Below the pieces are notes generated by a model, which worked only from the letters and a program-made list of their open reading frames with translations, was not told the DNA's origin and searched no databases. Both the position numbers and the translations under genes were made by a program. 39,620 bases of DNA from Nemertoderma westbladi (Eukaryota; Xenacoelomorpha; Nemertodermatida; Nemertodermatidae), in the NCBI GenBank assembly GCA_032718475.1, contig JAUCBJ010000846.1:1-39620 (forward strand). Direction: 5' to 3'. Every line of letters begins with the position of its first letter. Positions within the stretch are counted from its first letter, which is position 1. Below, in pieces: positions 29,713 to 39,620 of the stretch.

Positions 29713-29870
29713 AATATGATAATGCTCTCCATAGCGAAAAATATCAACCGGCCCTATTGGGGCTCGAACACGGTACCTAGGTTTCAAACTTCTGGTTATC
29801 ATCAGCCGGGTGAGTGTACTGAGCTACCAGACCGGATGAATATTTCGCTATGGAGTGGGAGATCATATTT
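29713..29870 (-). repeat. tRNA-like sequence enclosed in a 40-bp-arm inverted repeat (SINE- or foldback-like)
   Basis: Read on the minus strand there is an A-box-like tggtagctcagt (29818-29829) and a B-box-like gttcgagccc (29760-29769), with tRNA-like ccggctgatgataacc between. The T stem is poorly paired, so this is not a clean tRNA gene. The outer sequence ccatagcgaaa.atat..a.ccgg lies inverted on both sides (29713-29753 and 29830-29870), extending the acceptor-like stem to about 40 bp. Confidence 0.6.
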
Positions 29871-29871
29871 A

Positions 29872-30420
29872 GGCCAACTAATCACTCAAAGGAAAGTACA
29901 ACGTTATTCCCGTGCTCTGCCAGAAATGGCAACCATGCCTCAAAGAATAACTATTATACAGTGTTGTAGAAACCACTGTAACCCCGTATGCCTGGCCCAG
30001 GCTGTTAATTAATAATTAATCACTTTGAGGGTCAATAAGCTTAAAAGTGGCCAATGGTTTGTCCGGAAGTTACGATATAATTTTAAATGCTTTAATTTAT
30101 TCGTATGTAATAAAGTTATATATTATTTTGTAGCTAATTTATTTGCGCAGCTTACGCACTAAAAATTATGAAAATCTGTAAAGGCAGTCAAAAGATATGC
30201 CCCATCAAAGACTGAAATATCGTGAAAATCAGTTGTCCCTTAATGACACGACCACAAACAACTGTAAATTTTATCACCCCAAGTGGCAAATATATAGGAA
30301 ACCTGTTGGGAAGCTTAGATGTTTTGCTTTCTTTTCCGATATATTTCAGGCCATAATATTCATGTTGAACCATTTGAGATCGATACATAAAATGGGCATG
30401 GATTTTTCGTTTTTTGTGTC
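29872..30420. other. Non-coding, AT-rich
   Basis: No gene is supported. The short ORFs lack codon structure and overlap on both strands. Confidence 0.55.
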
Positions 30421-30422
30421 AC

Positions 30423-30910
30423 ATCTGTAACATTTACGTCTAGAATCTGAAGTAGTAACTGCAGGTTTTCAGTTTTGATATATTTAGAATCTACAGGGTT
30501 TCTAACATATATAGGCCAAATATCACATACAAAGGACAAGGTCATCTCATTTGGGAAGCATTTATGTTTAACAAAGTCAATATAGAAAGCATAAACGTCC
30601 ATATCTGTAACGCTACAAATGTAGCCATAGATTTTGATAATATTAATCTCATACAAGTATAATGGTACGTGTGGAAAGGCAATTTGAATTTATGCCGCAT
30701 CAACCCCAAGAGTTAATGTGATAAATAAACACCTAGGATGTATGGCGGTGGTAAGCGTTTTTGTCAATCATCTGTAACGCGTCACCGTTACAGTGCAGTG
30801 CGTTACAGATAAGGGATGTCTCATCTGTAATGCATTATATAACCAGTTATCGATGCGTTACAGACTGTAGGTTTTCAGTCCTATCTATATGACAGTCCTA
30901 TCTGTAACGG
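30423..30910. repeat. Cluster of atctgtaac / gttacagat motifs on both strands
   Basis: Plus-strand atctgtaa(c/t) at 30423, 30603, 30770, 30823 and 30900; minus-strand forms at 30785 (ccgttacag), 30800 (gcgttacagat) and 30855 (gcgttacaga). That is eight occurrences of a 9-10-mer in less than 500 bp. No tandem period. The nature is unknown. Confidence 0.6.
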
Positions 30911-31610
30911 AGTGTCATCCTGAAATACAATAAGGCATCACTGTCAATATTTGAATGCCTACGCGTTTGATACGTTCTTCGTCTTCCTACTGACATCATA
31001 ACTGCTCATGGTAATGTGGTAGTGTAAGATGGGTAAGTGTAAAACCCGGAACCGGATGCAGGATCCGGATCGGTACCCGGATTTTGAGGTTAAAACGCGG
31101 ATCCGGGTTTTCATGAAATCCGGAAATGAGTGCAAAATACGAATTCAAGCTAATTTTCATTGTCAAGTGTTACTGGATCCCGTAAGGGAAGTAAAACACC
31201 GATTCATGTTTATCTCTATCCGGGAAGAGGTGATTGTGGATTCTAGGGAGTAAAGCGCAGATTCACTTCACATATGAAATTGTATAAATCCAGAGCTTCT
31301 GGGTCCGTGGTAAATAATTTAGGAATTAATTGCAAATATATACAATCTCCATCTTAGAAATTTTAAAAGTATTAATAAAATGTGCTTTCTGCAAAATTTC
31401 GCTTTATTTCGTTTAGAATTATAGAAGATACATTTCCTACAAACAGTGTTTTTTTAACATACAATATATTGCACAGACGGTCCTTTGCCCAACGTTTCGT
31501 TTTTCGTTATTAGGCTGCCCTGCATAGGCGCGTAATTTATTACAACAATGCTGATAGCAGTGGATCCGTCCATTATTGTCAGCTCTCGCTGGCAAGCTTG
31601 TAACTACTAC
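30911..31610. other. Non-coding interval
   Basis: It contains a short region rich in ggatccgg/cccgg words (31045-31110) and otherwise nothing I can name. Confidence 0.5.
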
Positions 31611-31615
31611 TGGTG

Positions 31616-31736
31616 TTCGGACACTTCCCCCCCGGACAGTTCCCCCCCCCGCTCAAGTAGGACACTTCCCCCCCGGACACTTCCCCCCCAGACACTCCCC
31701 CCCCCCCCCCCCCGCGGACACTTCCCCCCCGACTGT
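31616..31736. repeat. C-rich tandem array (ggacacttccccccc units)
   Basis: About six units of ggacactt or ggacagtt followed by 6-16 C residues. The minus strand carries at least six G-runs of six or more and is a strong G-quadruplex candidate. Run lengths may also be uncertain in the assembly. Confidence 0.85.
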
Positions 31737-32036
31737 TCTTAACTTCGCACATTCGTATTTTTCATTTTGTAAGGTAAACGGACCGCTTGTATCCAGATAA
31801 GTTGTATCCAATTTTCCTTTCGTACAGTAGCTCAGAAAGTGATCTTTTGCATCCCGATTTTACATTTTATATCCAAGTTTTATTTATGGGTTTTATCAAT
31901 GCAATTACATCGTATTGTTTGCTAATCTTTAAACAATTTGTACACGGTTCCATTTACTTAGTATTCTGCAAACAAAAATGGCCATACGGATGATTTAGAT
32001 CAGCAGAACTTCTGTGCAATATTATATATTTGGGGC

Positions 32037-32133
32037 CCCATTGGATCAGTTATTGCATTTAGTTGCCCCTATAGAAGACTACTTCGTCTTCTTAATGCTT
32101 TATGACAGTATTATATCAGGCGCTGATCCAATG
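32037..32133. repeat. Short inverted repeat, about 95 bp
   Basis: cattggatcag (32039-32049) and ctgatccaatg (32122-32132) are perfect inverted arms beside ggggcc and cccccc. Inside is a smaller hairpin, agaagac-tacttc-gtcttct. It could be a tiny MITE remnant or lie at the edge of the LTR that follows. Confidence 0.5.
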
Positions 32134-33370
32134 TAACCCCCCTTGTGTAACTGTTATAATGTTGTGCAGTGCATACATATTACTTTATTGAGTTGGCCTG
32201 TAATCTATCCTAAGTGATTTGTAGTGTAACTGCCAATGGGATTGCTTAGTGAGCAACCAGCTGGAGTGAATTGATTACCACATTGTTCTTTGTACATTTC
32301 TGCATATTTAAGGCAGTGTAGTTAATATCCCGGCAGTCACCTAGAGTCATTTACGGTAACGATATTATTAGGTGTTTACCCGTTTATACTGGGAGCACAA
32401 ATTCTTATGATTGTTATTCATATTATATTATTATTAGAATATACTATCTCTAATCTGAATTCTCTCTTTTATAATTTGTTAACAACCATGCATAAAATGG
32501 AAACAGCGTTCCTGGGAGAGCTCCTATTCCTCACCGATAGATCCTTAGCCCCAATCTAGTTTCTGCTGCTAGCCGATCAACTCAATTCTTTCCCTTTCAA
32601 AAAACTCACGAACCTAACGCATTCGTGTACAATAAGAATTTGTGTGCAGCGAATTGGTGCGTTCCATCTCGCCGAAAGAGTTGCAGTTTTGGAAGCAGAC
32701 TATCTGTTGGACTACGGATTTTCTAAAGGAGACATCGTATCTAAAGGTTGATCTTATCTATCTATTCACCGACTCTAGGATGATTAGAGAAATTTCTTTA
32801 TCAGGCTAAGTACCCGTTATTTATTACTTCGTGACTGAATGAAATTCTAACAGGCTACTAAACTCGATTCAGAAGTTATTCTCGCTAACATTGCGTCATA
32901 TGTTTTCCGGTCGTTAGGGACACATCGGGCAAACCGACGTTGTTTGTCCGCCGGTACTCTCGTATCTGTAAACGAGGGATTATAATCCCTAGCCTCACGA
33001 AATAATTTTCGTTGTGTTAGTTACTTTTGGCTGTTTTTTTTTAAGTTCTGCTGATCGTGTTTTGGTACATTGGTTTAATGATTTCGGACAATGATTTTAT
33101 AATTTGTTAATATTCTGTCATAATTTTTGCAAGACGACTCATACTGCCCGGTGCGAAAACCATTCATATCCGGTCGGTTGTTTTAAGACAATTTTTACCC
33201 TGATCTTTCCGTATTATAAACGGAATTATTATACCGTTGGTGAGCTCTGTAAATAACTGGTTTAATTATTTTCAGGTTGCCTGCGGGTAATTTACCTTTT
33301 GTATGCTTGGTTTATTTTGTGTTAAATTTTTTAGGACTTTAGTATACTGCACGTTTATTGCTACAAGAAA
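32134..33370 (+). other. Probable 5' LTR and leader of the BEL/Pao element (boundaries uncertain)
   Basis: The 3' LTR is outside the window, so the LTR cannot be delimited by comparison. A TATA-like catatttaagg lies near 32305 and AATAAGA near 32630. A possible LTR end is tgtgtgca near 32648, followed by a tgg-initial primer-binding-site candidate at 32655 (tggtgcgttccatctcgcc) whose tRNA I cannot identify. About 700 bp of leader without ORF then precede the gag start. Confidence 0.4.
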
Positions 33371-36300
33371 ATGTCAAGTCTTAATGTTGGTATAGGACCT
33401 GGATCCCCAAGGAGTGGAGTGTCTCTGGTTGGTGACCCGTTGCTGGTTGGCGCCCCCATCGCTGACCTCACTGCGGCAAGTCATTCCGAGTTGGTGTCCG
33501 GCCACAAACCGTCCATTCCAGCACCAGCTGATATCACATTAAGTACAGCGGTCGCGTTGAAAAGGTCTCACTATCGGGGTGAGCCGTGTTATGATGAGGG
33601 CCCGCGGCATGCCCCCATTGGTTCAGCAAAGGGCCCCTTAACTCGCCTGAGGGGCAACGGTGCCCCCAGCTCAAACATGGTTGCTAGTGTGACAAGTGTG
33701 GGTACCATAAACCGAGGTTTGGGACAACTCTATCGCCACCTGGAATCGGAGTGTGAGGAGATCAACAAAGCACGGGTAAGTTCCACTGTTGACTCTGCCA
33801 TTTTATACACACTGACACAGAAACTCATTGCCAGGTTTGTCAAGATTAAGGATCGTGTAACACAATTAGAGCGTTACTATGAGTGTAATGGAACCAGAGA
33901 GGACTATGAACAGATAACTTCTAAGTTTAATTATTATAGAGACTTGTACCATAAAGCTATTGAGACTCCAGCTCATTCTGTAAGTATCCAGGTCACTCCC
34001 CCTAGAGAAGTAATTAAAGCTATTACCCACCCGCCCTCAGAGGTACAGAATCTGCAAAGGACATCCGGTGAAGTATTAAACTCTAATTATTATGGCCCGC
34101 CTGGGCCAGAACAGGTAGTTGGTGGCACCGCTAATTTAAACATCGATGCTTTAAATCCCAATAAGGTTAGTACTTACTCTGTGGGACATGGGGTCCCTAG
34201 GCAAAGACAGGTTAGTGTGGGGGGTGCATCACATTTGTCAGGTAGCTCCTCGAGCTCACCCAAAGTTCAGCGGCTCGCCGAAGCCAAATTAGCAGAACTA
34301 GAAAGCATCCAGGCTCAAGAGACCCTTAGGCGCCAGGAAATTGTTGACCGTGAACGCCATCGTATTCAAGTAGACCTTGAGGCTACACGAATTTCGGAGG
34401 CCGGCCAAGAAACTATCTTGAAAGCCACAAAAGCAGCTGAGAAGGCTAAGGAACAAGCAGATGAAGAAACTAGGAAGGCAGAAGCACAGGCCATCAAAGC
34501 TGTTGCTGAGGTCAAACGTGTAGCTGCGGCCAATGAACGTCTACAGGTACTTGAAAGTGCTGAGTTATGGTGTCGAGCGCAAAATGTCAGGGACCAATGT
34601 AGTCTTCGCACCAGAATTTTGGAAGCTGAAGGCAGCGCCCCTGAAGGTGAGGAATTCGCCAGTGTAATGCATGTTGATTTGCCTCTAGTTGCAACCGGAT
34701 ATTCAGTGGCCCATCCAGAACCTGCAAGCACAAGTACCAGCCAGTTTGTTCCACAGGTACGACAGGTAGACAAACCCATATATTCCAGTAACATAGGTGA
34801 TAGCATATTTACTACACCGCAGCCTGAACATCAACCGTCTACTCGACCACATCGACTGAAATTTGACAATCATGTTCAGGCTGCTCGTACTCCTAGGTTT
34901 TTAGATAGACAAGTTAAAAGTAGTTCCACTCACACTTACACCCTCAGTCTAGGTAAATCTCCTGAAAATCATTATATTCCCCAACCTAGTAAGGGCGACC
35001 TTCCTTGTGCCCAGGTGCTTTATAAAACATCAGATAGTGAACATCTCCCACAAGATGAGCCAGGTTCCGTCATAGAACCCCCCAATTGGGAACCTCCAAT
35101 AGAAAGGGCCCCTTACCAGTTATCTAAGGGACCGCTGACCCCACAGTTTTATGCAAGGCCAACCTACTTAGATCAGCATAACAATAGTAGTGAGTCCCAC
35201 AACCAATGCAGATCACAAAACAACACCGACCCAGTCATACACCACAAGGGGTACACTGATGGGAGTAGGCACCTTGACTCCAGGAGAACTGGAGGCCATC
35301 TGTCTGGTGATCCTGGTGGGGGGCCCAGTGATCCCGACAGTGATAATGACCGATCTACAGGCCGGCGGGGCAGAGATGGACGCCAATCACGTCGTACCTC
35401 CCCTAGACATTATTCATATAATTCACCCAATATGGGAATGTTAGAGGTTTATGAGCGTTTAGCATTGGCTCTAGAAGCCCCACGAGCTGACCCAACGCCA
35501 TTTCTTGGGGATCCCAAGAAATTTGTGTCTTTTAAAAATCGCTTTATGGCTCAAGTGCATTCGAAAGATGTCACTGATGACATCAAATTACGCCATTTGG
35601 TCACCTATGTTAAAGGTGAACCTCTGGACCTCATAGAGCATTTTGAGGGTATGACTAATGGATATCAGCTGGCATGGGAAACCCTAGAAAAGAACTATGG
35701 GAATCCGGCTTTAATAATTAAGGCTGTCATCGAGGATGTCACACGATGTCGCTTTCCCATAGAAACACCTAGTGATGTAAGGAGGTATGCCCATGATGTG
35801 CGACGCAGTATGGATGTGCTATGGACTTTAAATTGCCCACAGTACGTCAACAACCCCGATTTTATTCAGCGAGTAGCTGTGAACCTTAATGATAGGATGA
35901 GGTTACGGTGGGCGAGGAGAGTTACTAGGTTTAGACAGGACCGAGGAAGTGACCCAGGACTTAGACAGTTAGTGGCTTTCTTAGAAGAGGAATCTGACGT
36001 CCTAAACTGTCCTATGTATGGTAGGCCAGCTGCTGAATCTATTCTCAGAGAAAGGATGGGGGACAAATTCCATGGTTTTGGGACAAAACCATTGCCATTA
36101 GCAGGTGACAAGTGTGACCGCCGGGCTGCTCGTGATGTTCATCACGTCCCGGAGACACCACGCTTCCCCTCAATCGACGGTAAACAACGGCTTATGACGT
36201 CATTCCATGAGGAACATTGTGTAGTTCCTGAGGTTATGGAGGAACCATCCTTTTCAGAAGCTAGCGGTGTAGATACTGACAACATTGATAAATTTTCCTG

Positions 36301-39300
36301 TGAGGCTTATGCAGTAAATCCACAGCATTCCTGCCAAATGTGTAAGGAGAATCATGGTTTATTTAACTGTCAGCGGTTTCGTGAAATATCTCCGAGGGCA
36401 AGGTGGGAGTTTGTAGTTGAACATAAGCTATGTCTGAGATGTTTGAGACATGGACATTGGCGTGATGGGTGCAAAGCCCAGTTCCGTTGCAAGGAGTGTC
36501 AGCGACCCCATTCCTCACTGCTGCACCCCGAAAATTTTGAAACAAAGGACACTGATGAGCGACTAAAAAACTTTTATGCGGCGAAACGAGACGATGCCTC
36601 TTCGAGACTAAAGGATTACTTACCAGATAAGGTAACACAGAGTAGGCCACCATATGGAATATATCAAAGAGTAACAGCTATGGCTACTGATATGATGGAC
36701 CGCAGAGTCCAGGGGACAGATCAGACTGCTTTAGCTGCGGTATTCCTTAAGGTACTCCCTCTAGCGGTTTCAAATGCCGCAACAGGGGCAGTACTGACTA
36801 CATTTGTGCTGCTCGATGACGGTTCTACAGGTACGTTTTTGGACGCCCATGTAGCGAAGTGTTTAGACATGAACTTGCAGGCGCTAAATATTTCAATTAA
36901 TACTGTACTTACTAAGGATGAAACCAGAACAGTTATGCAGAGTAACTGTCGAGTATCATCAGTAATGCCAAACACCGACATGGTTCTGGCGCTAAATGAT
37001 GTGGTGGTCATGGATGGACTAAGTTTGAGGTATTCTAGACCGGGGTCGTGGTCTCTAGAACAACTGTCTTATTTGAGGGACATAGACCTAGCATATCCAG
37101 AAGTGGATGTTGACAAGATTTCCATGATTGTTGGCTTAAATAATCCGTTGGTGCACAAAACACTTGAGGAGGTGTGGGGTCCAACAGATTACGACAAGTT
37201 GCACAATCCTCACGCAGTTAGAACACCTTTAGGTTGGACATTAGCAGGTCCCATTACATCAACTGTGGCAAACTCATGCTTGGGCTCGAATGAAAATTAT
37301 AAGGCATCTGCTGATTCATCCCCTCGCATACGAAATGGCTCAGTAGCTCAACCTCTTGAATTATTAGGAGCATCAACTAATTTTGCTGACAATAAGGATA
37401 AAGTCTTTGTATATCATATAGACTGTTGTCCCTGGAGGGGAGACAACAGAATGGACGACGAAATAACATCGGACTTGATGACTAAGTATTTTGACTCAGA
37501 AGCATTTTATTGTCCATCTAAAATGCAGACCAAATCAGTAGAGGATCGCAGGTGTGAGGAAATTTTAGACGCCACTACAACCTTTGTTAACGGACACTAC
37601 TCTGTAGGTATGCTGTGGCGTGATGCTAACAAACCATTAATCAATAATAAACAACTTGCTATTTCCCGATTACGTTGGATTAAGCGAAAGTTAAAGGGTA
37701 TGCCCGAGGAACATAAAAAGTACCAGGAAGCTCTACATGACTATGAAATAAAGGGTTATGCTCGTAGGTTATCAATGGAAGATAAATTAGCACCAGACGG
37801 ACCAAGGAAATATTATGTCCCTACTCATCCTGTTTGGAATCCAAATAAGCCAGGTAAACTGCGCATAGTTAACGATGCAGCCGCCACATATCGAGGTATG
37901 AGTTTAAATAGTGAACTTATGGAAGGACCTAACAATTATAACTCGATCCTGGATGTTCTACTTAGATTCAGGGAACATAGGTTTGTATTTGCATGTGATG
38001 TAGCCGAGATGTTTCATCAGGTTAGGACTCCTCCGAGGGACTCTCAATCCCAGAATATCCTATGGTATGAAGGTGATGTTGAACCAGCCGATTTTAGTGG
38101 ATATATTGTTTATCAGATGCTAGTTAGCATGTTCGGGGCCAAGGACTCTCCTTGTAGGGCCACCCATGCATTACGTAAGACAGCGCTAGATAATGTAGCA
38201 TTGTTTGACGACAAAATAATTAAAGCAATAATACATGACTTTTATGTAGACGACGGACTACATGGTGCAGAAACAATAGACGAGACTGTGAAAACCGCCC
38301 TCGGTATTATTGAATGCTTAAAGCTTGGTGGGTTCACGTTAACAAAGTTTTTGTCGAATTCGCGCGATGTGCTTAAATGTATTCCAGCCGATAGACGTGC
38401 TAAAGAAGCAATAGACCTCAATTTTGATGAATTACCTGCGACGCGCGCTCTGGGTGTGAAATGGATGCCAGAGACGGACTACTTCACTTTTAAGATCTTT
38501 AATGAGAAGTGCACCCCCTCAAAGCGAGGCTGCGTGGCAGCAGTAGCATCTGTGTATGACCCATTAGGTCTTATAGCGCCAATATTACTCAAGGGTAAGC
38601 AATTTATACAAAAATTATGGAGTCAGAAACTGGCATGGGACACAAAACTAGACATTAAACTAGACACAGAGTGGAATGCTTGGTATGCGAATCTGCCAGT
38701 ACTGGCGAAGTTAGAGATTCCGCGTTCATATTTTTATGGCCAAGTTAGAGACCCTACAGACATCTACGAACTACATCACTTTTGTGACGCTAGTAAAGTT
38801 GGTTACGGTTGCATATCTTACATTAGACGAGTACAGAGATTGGGGGACATAACATGCGCCATGGTGCACGCTAAGACTCGGACGGCTCCAATCAAACAGG
38901 TTGATATCACAAGGTTAGAGTTGCAGTCAGCACTACTTCTAGTCCGTAGTCACAGACAGATAATTAATGCACTCACATTACCGTTTGATGCTATCTGGTT
39001 TTATTCAGACTCCAAAATAGTACTTTGCCAGATAGCGAACGAAGCGCGTAAGTTCGACACTTATGTAGCCAATCGTGTAGAAGAGATACATAGATTTACC
39101 ATTCCAGAACAATGGAGGCATGTTCCCGGGAGTAAAAACCCTGCGGATATAGCTAGTAGAGGGGTAAGTCCAGACGACTTCGTTGAAATATATCAGGACT
39201 GTTGGTTCAAGGGACCACGTTTCCTCAGTCAACCAGTTGACCAATGGGAGGGCAGCATGCGTGGTGGGAACCCAATGGGTGGTATAGACATTCCTAAAGA

Positions 39301-39535
39301 ATGTGAGTTAAAGCAAATTAATACTAAACAGACAAGGTCGAAAGTTGTGAGCGCAACAGACGTACAGAAATGCATTCCAGATTTAATTGGGCGATTTCTG
39401 CAACACTACAGTGATGTCACCAAATTGTTTCGAGTTGTGTCATATTTTTTGATAAAAATACGCAGAATTCGACATAAACGATCAGGTAAGGTTAGCAACC
39501 TACCGGAATACAAACTTCGTAATGAATGCTTATAG
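33371..39535 (+). CDS. BEL/Pao gag-pol polyprotein (gag, zinc knuckles, aspartic protease, RT, RNase H); in-frame stop before integrase
   Basis: 2054 codons from aaaATGt. Residues about 300-400 form a long Ala/Glu/Lys coiled coil. About 687-860 is the Pao-type gag domain (FLGDPKKFVSFKNRF). About 987-1052 are Cys-rich knuckles (CQMCKENHGLFNC, CLRCLRHGHWRDGC). An aspartic protease follows, with LLDDGST near 1147. Reverse transcriptase spans about 1490-1640, with FACDVAEMFHQV and the YVDD box near 1624. The A17/RNase H region has FCDAS near 1802, LELQSALL and FYSDSKIV near 1876. The frame meets TAG at 39533-39535, yet the same frame stays open to the window end with residues typical of the integrase N-terminus. 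That suggests a single nonsense change, or readthrough, and not the natural end. Element-encoded, not a host gene. Confidence 0.93.
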   Translation: MSSLNVGIGPGSPRSGVSLVGDPLLVGAPIADLTAASHSELVSGHKPSIPAPADITLSTAVALKRSHYRGEPCYDEGPRHAPIGSAKGPLTRLRGNGAPSSNMVASVTSVGTINRGLGQLYRHLESECEEINKARVSSTVDSAILYTLTQKLIARFVKIKDRVTQLERYYECNGTREDYEQITSKFNYYRDLYHKAIETPAHSVSIQVTPPREVIKAITHPPSEVQNLQRTSGEVLNSNYYGPPGPEQVVGGTANLNIDALNPNKVSTYSVGHGVPRQRQVSVGGASHLSGSSSSSPKVQRLAEAKLAELESIQAQETLRRQEIVDRERHRIQVDLEATRISEAGQETILKATKAAEKAKEQADEETRKAEAQAIKAVAEVKRVAAANERLQVLESAELWCRAQNVRDQCSLRTRILEAEGSAPEGEEFASVMHVDLPLVATGYSVAHPEPASTSTSQFVPQVRQVDKPIYSSNIGDSIFTTPQPEHQPSTRPHRLKFDNHVQAARTPRFLDRQVKSSSTHTYTLSLGKSPENHYIPQPSKGDLPCAQVLYKTSDSEHLPQDEPGSVIEPPNWEPPIERAPYQLSKGPLTPQFYARPTYLDQHNNSSESHNQCRSQNNTDPVIHHKGYTDGSRHLDSRRTGGHLSGDPGGGPSDPDSDNDRSTGRRGRDGRQSRRTSPRHYSYNSPNMGMLEVYERLALALEAPRADPTPFLGDPKKFVSFKNRFMAQVHSKDVTDDIKLRHLVTYVKGEPLDLIEHFEGMTNGYQLAWETLEKNYGNPALIIKAVIEDVTRCRFPIETPSDVRRYAHDVRRSMDVLWTLNCPQYVNNPDFIQRVAVNLNDRMRLRWARRVTRFRQDRGSDPGLRQLVAFLEEESDVLNCPMYGRPAAESILRERMGDKFHGFGTKPLPLAGDKCDRRAARDVHHVPETPRFPSIDGKQRLMTSFHEEHCVVPEVMEEPSFSEASGVDTDNIDKFSCEAYAVNPQHSCQMCKENHGLFNCQRFREISPRARWEFVVEHKLCLRCLRHGHWRDGCKAQFRCKECQRPHSSLLHPENFETKDTDERLKNFYAAKRDDASSRLKDYLPDKVTQSRPPYGIYQRVTAMATDMMDRRVQGTDQTALAAVFLKVLPLAVSNAATGAVLTTFVLLDDGSTGTFLDAHVAKCLDMNLQALNISINTVLTKDETRTVMQSNCRVSSVMPNTDMVLALNDVVVMDGLSLRYSRPGSWSLEQLSYLRDIDLAYPEVDVDKISMIVGLNNPLVHKTLEEVWGPTDYDKLHNPHAVRTPLGWTLAGPITSTVANSCLGSNENYKASADSSPRIRNGSVAQPLELLGASTNFADNKDKVFVYHIDCCPWRGDNRMDDEITSDLMTKYFDSEAFYCPSKMQTKSVEDRRCEEILDATTTFVNGHYSVGMLWRDANKPLINNKQLAISRLRWIKRKLKGMPEEHKKYQEALHDYEIKGYARRLSMEDKLAPDGPRKYYVPTHPVWNPNKPGKLRIVNDAAATYRGMSLNSELMEGPNNYNSILDVLLRFREHRFVFACDVAEMFHQVRTPPRDSQSQNILWYEGDVEPADFSGYIVYQMLVSMFGAKDSPCRATHALRKTALDNVALFDDKIIKAIIHDFYVDDGLHGAETIDETVKTALGIIECLKLGGFTLTKFLSNSRDVLKCIPADRRAKEAIDLNFDELPATRALGVKWMPETDYFTFKIFNEKCTPSKRGCVAAVASVYDPLGLIAPILLKGKQFIQKLWSQKLAWDTKLDIKLDTEWNAWYANLPVLAKLEIPRSYFYGQVRDPTDIYELHHFCDASKVGYGCISYIRRVQRLGDITCAMVHAKTRTAPIKQVDITRLELQSALLLVRSHRQIINALTLPFDAIWFYSDSKIVLCQIANEARKFDTYVANRVEEIHRFTIPEQWRHVPGSKNPADIASRGVSPDDFVEIYQDCWFKGPRFLSQPVDQWEGSMRGGNPMGGIDIPKECELKQINTKQTRSKVVSATDVQKCIPDLIGRFLQHYSDVTKLFRVVSYFLIKIRRIRHKRSGKVSNLPEYKLRNECL

Positions 39536-39620
39536 CAAGCTAAACTGAAAGTTTTGCTGCTGGTACAGCATGACGCCTATGGAAAATATACCGACGACAT
39601 ACGGACAGGTAAGTTACACA

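Larger units (their letters stand above)
32134..39620 (+). mobile_element. BEL/Pao LTR retrotransposon, 5' part, running off the window
   Basis: Identified by the gag-pol domain order in the 33371-39535 frame. Integrase and the 3' LTR lie beyond 39620. The left limit is approximate. Confidence 0.85.

Noticed and set aside
29713-29870. Functional tRNA gene
   Set aside because: The T stem is largely unpaired and the anticodon arm is imperfect. Called as a tRNA-like repeat instead.
31548-31800. Pro/Thr-rich ORFs of 64 and 74 codons
   Set aside because: Translations of the C-rich tandem array; no conserved start or domain.
34366-34806. 146-codon minus-strand ORF (Ala/Ser-rich)
   Set aside because: A shadow of the Ala-rich coiled coil of BEL gag on the + strand.

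Overview
The window is nuclear DNA from an animal, most likely a non-vertebrate bilaterian. Genes are split by GT-AG introns, introns are AT-rich, and there is a neogenin/DCC/Frazzled-type netrin receptor, a secreted LDLa-repeat protein, a full-length non-LTR retrotransposon and a BEL/Pao LTR retrotransposon. I cannot fix the phylum from sequence alone. Minisatellites built on exon/intron borders recall what I remember being described in amphioxus, but that is only a hint.

Layout. 1-9192: a 43-bp minisatellite interrupted by an apparently intact two-ORF non-LTR element (173-8363). Its ORF1 (1501 aa) combines a SAP-like domain, about 41 copies of a 10-residue repeat, a Ulp1-like cysteine-protease region, a coiled coil and a C-terminal domain typical of LINE ORF1s. 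Its ORF2 (1085 aa) is an APE-type endonuclease plus reverse transcriptase. 9655-12007: a tiny palindrome flanked by direct repeats, then a three-exon gene for a secreted Cys-rich protein with LDLa repeats. 12008-13602: non-coding, with decayed dispersed repeats. 13603-25330: thirteen exons encoding the last 953 residues of a neogenin-like receptor (six FN3 domains, one TM helix, cytoplasmic P1-P3 motifs). The four Ig domains expected upstream are not seen. 25331-32130: 3' UTR, then non-coding DNA rich in non-autonomous transposon remnants (inverted-repeat elements, one of them nested, and a tRNA-like foldback). About 32130-39620: the 5' part of a BEL/Pao element with a 2054-codon gag-pol frame that meets an in-frame stop near the start of the integrase region; the rest lies outside the window.

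The most striking structure is in the receptor gene. The 190-bp FN3 exon at 15679-15868 has a 22-bp minisatellite upstream whose units resemble its own 3' splice site, and about 5 kb of a 55-bp (sometimes 37-bp) minisatellite downstream whose units copy the last 48 bases of the exon plus the first 7 intron bases, including the 5' splice site. This gives about ten exact decoy-like acceptors and roughly ninety decoy donors around one constitutive-looking exon.

How the parts relate: the two host genes lie on the same strand. The LDLa gene may be nested in a large receptor intron, if the Ig exons lie further upstream, or may simply be its neighbour. The mobile elements show no functional link with the host genes, except that the 38-bp palindrome supplies an extra in-frame upstream ATG to the LDLa gene.
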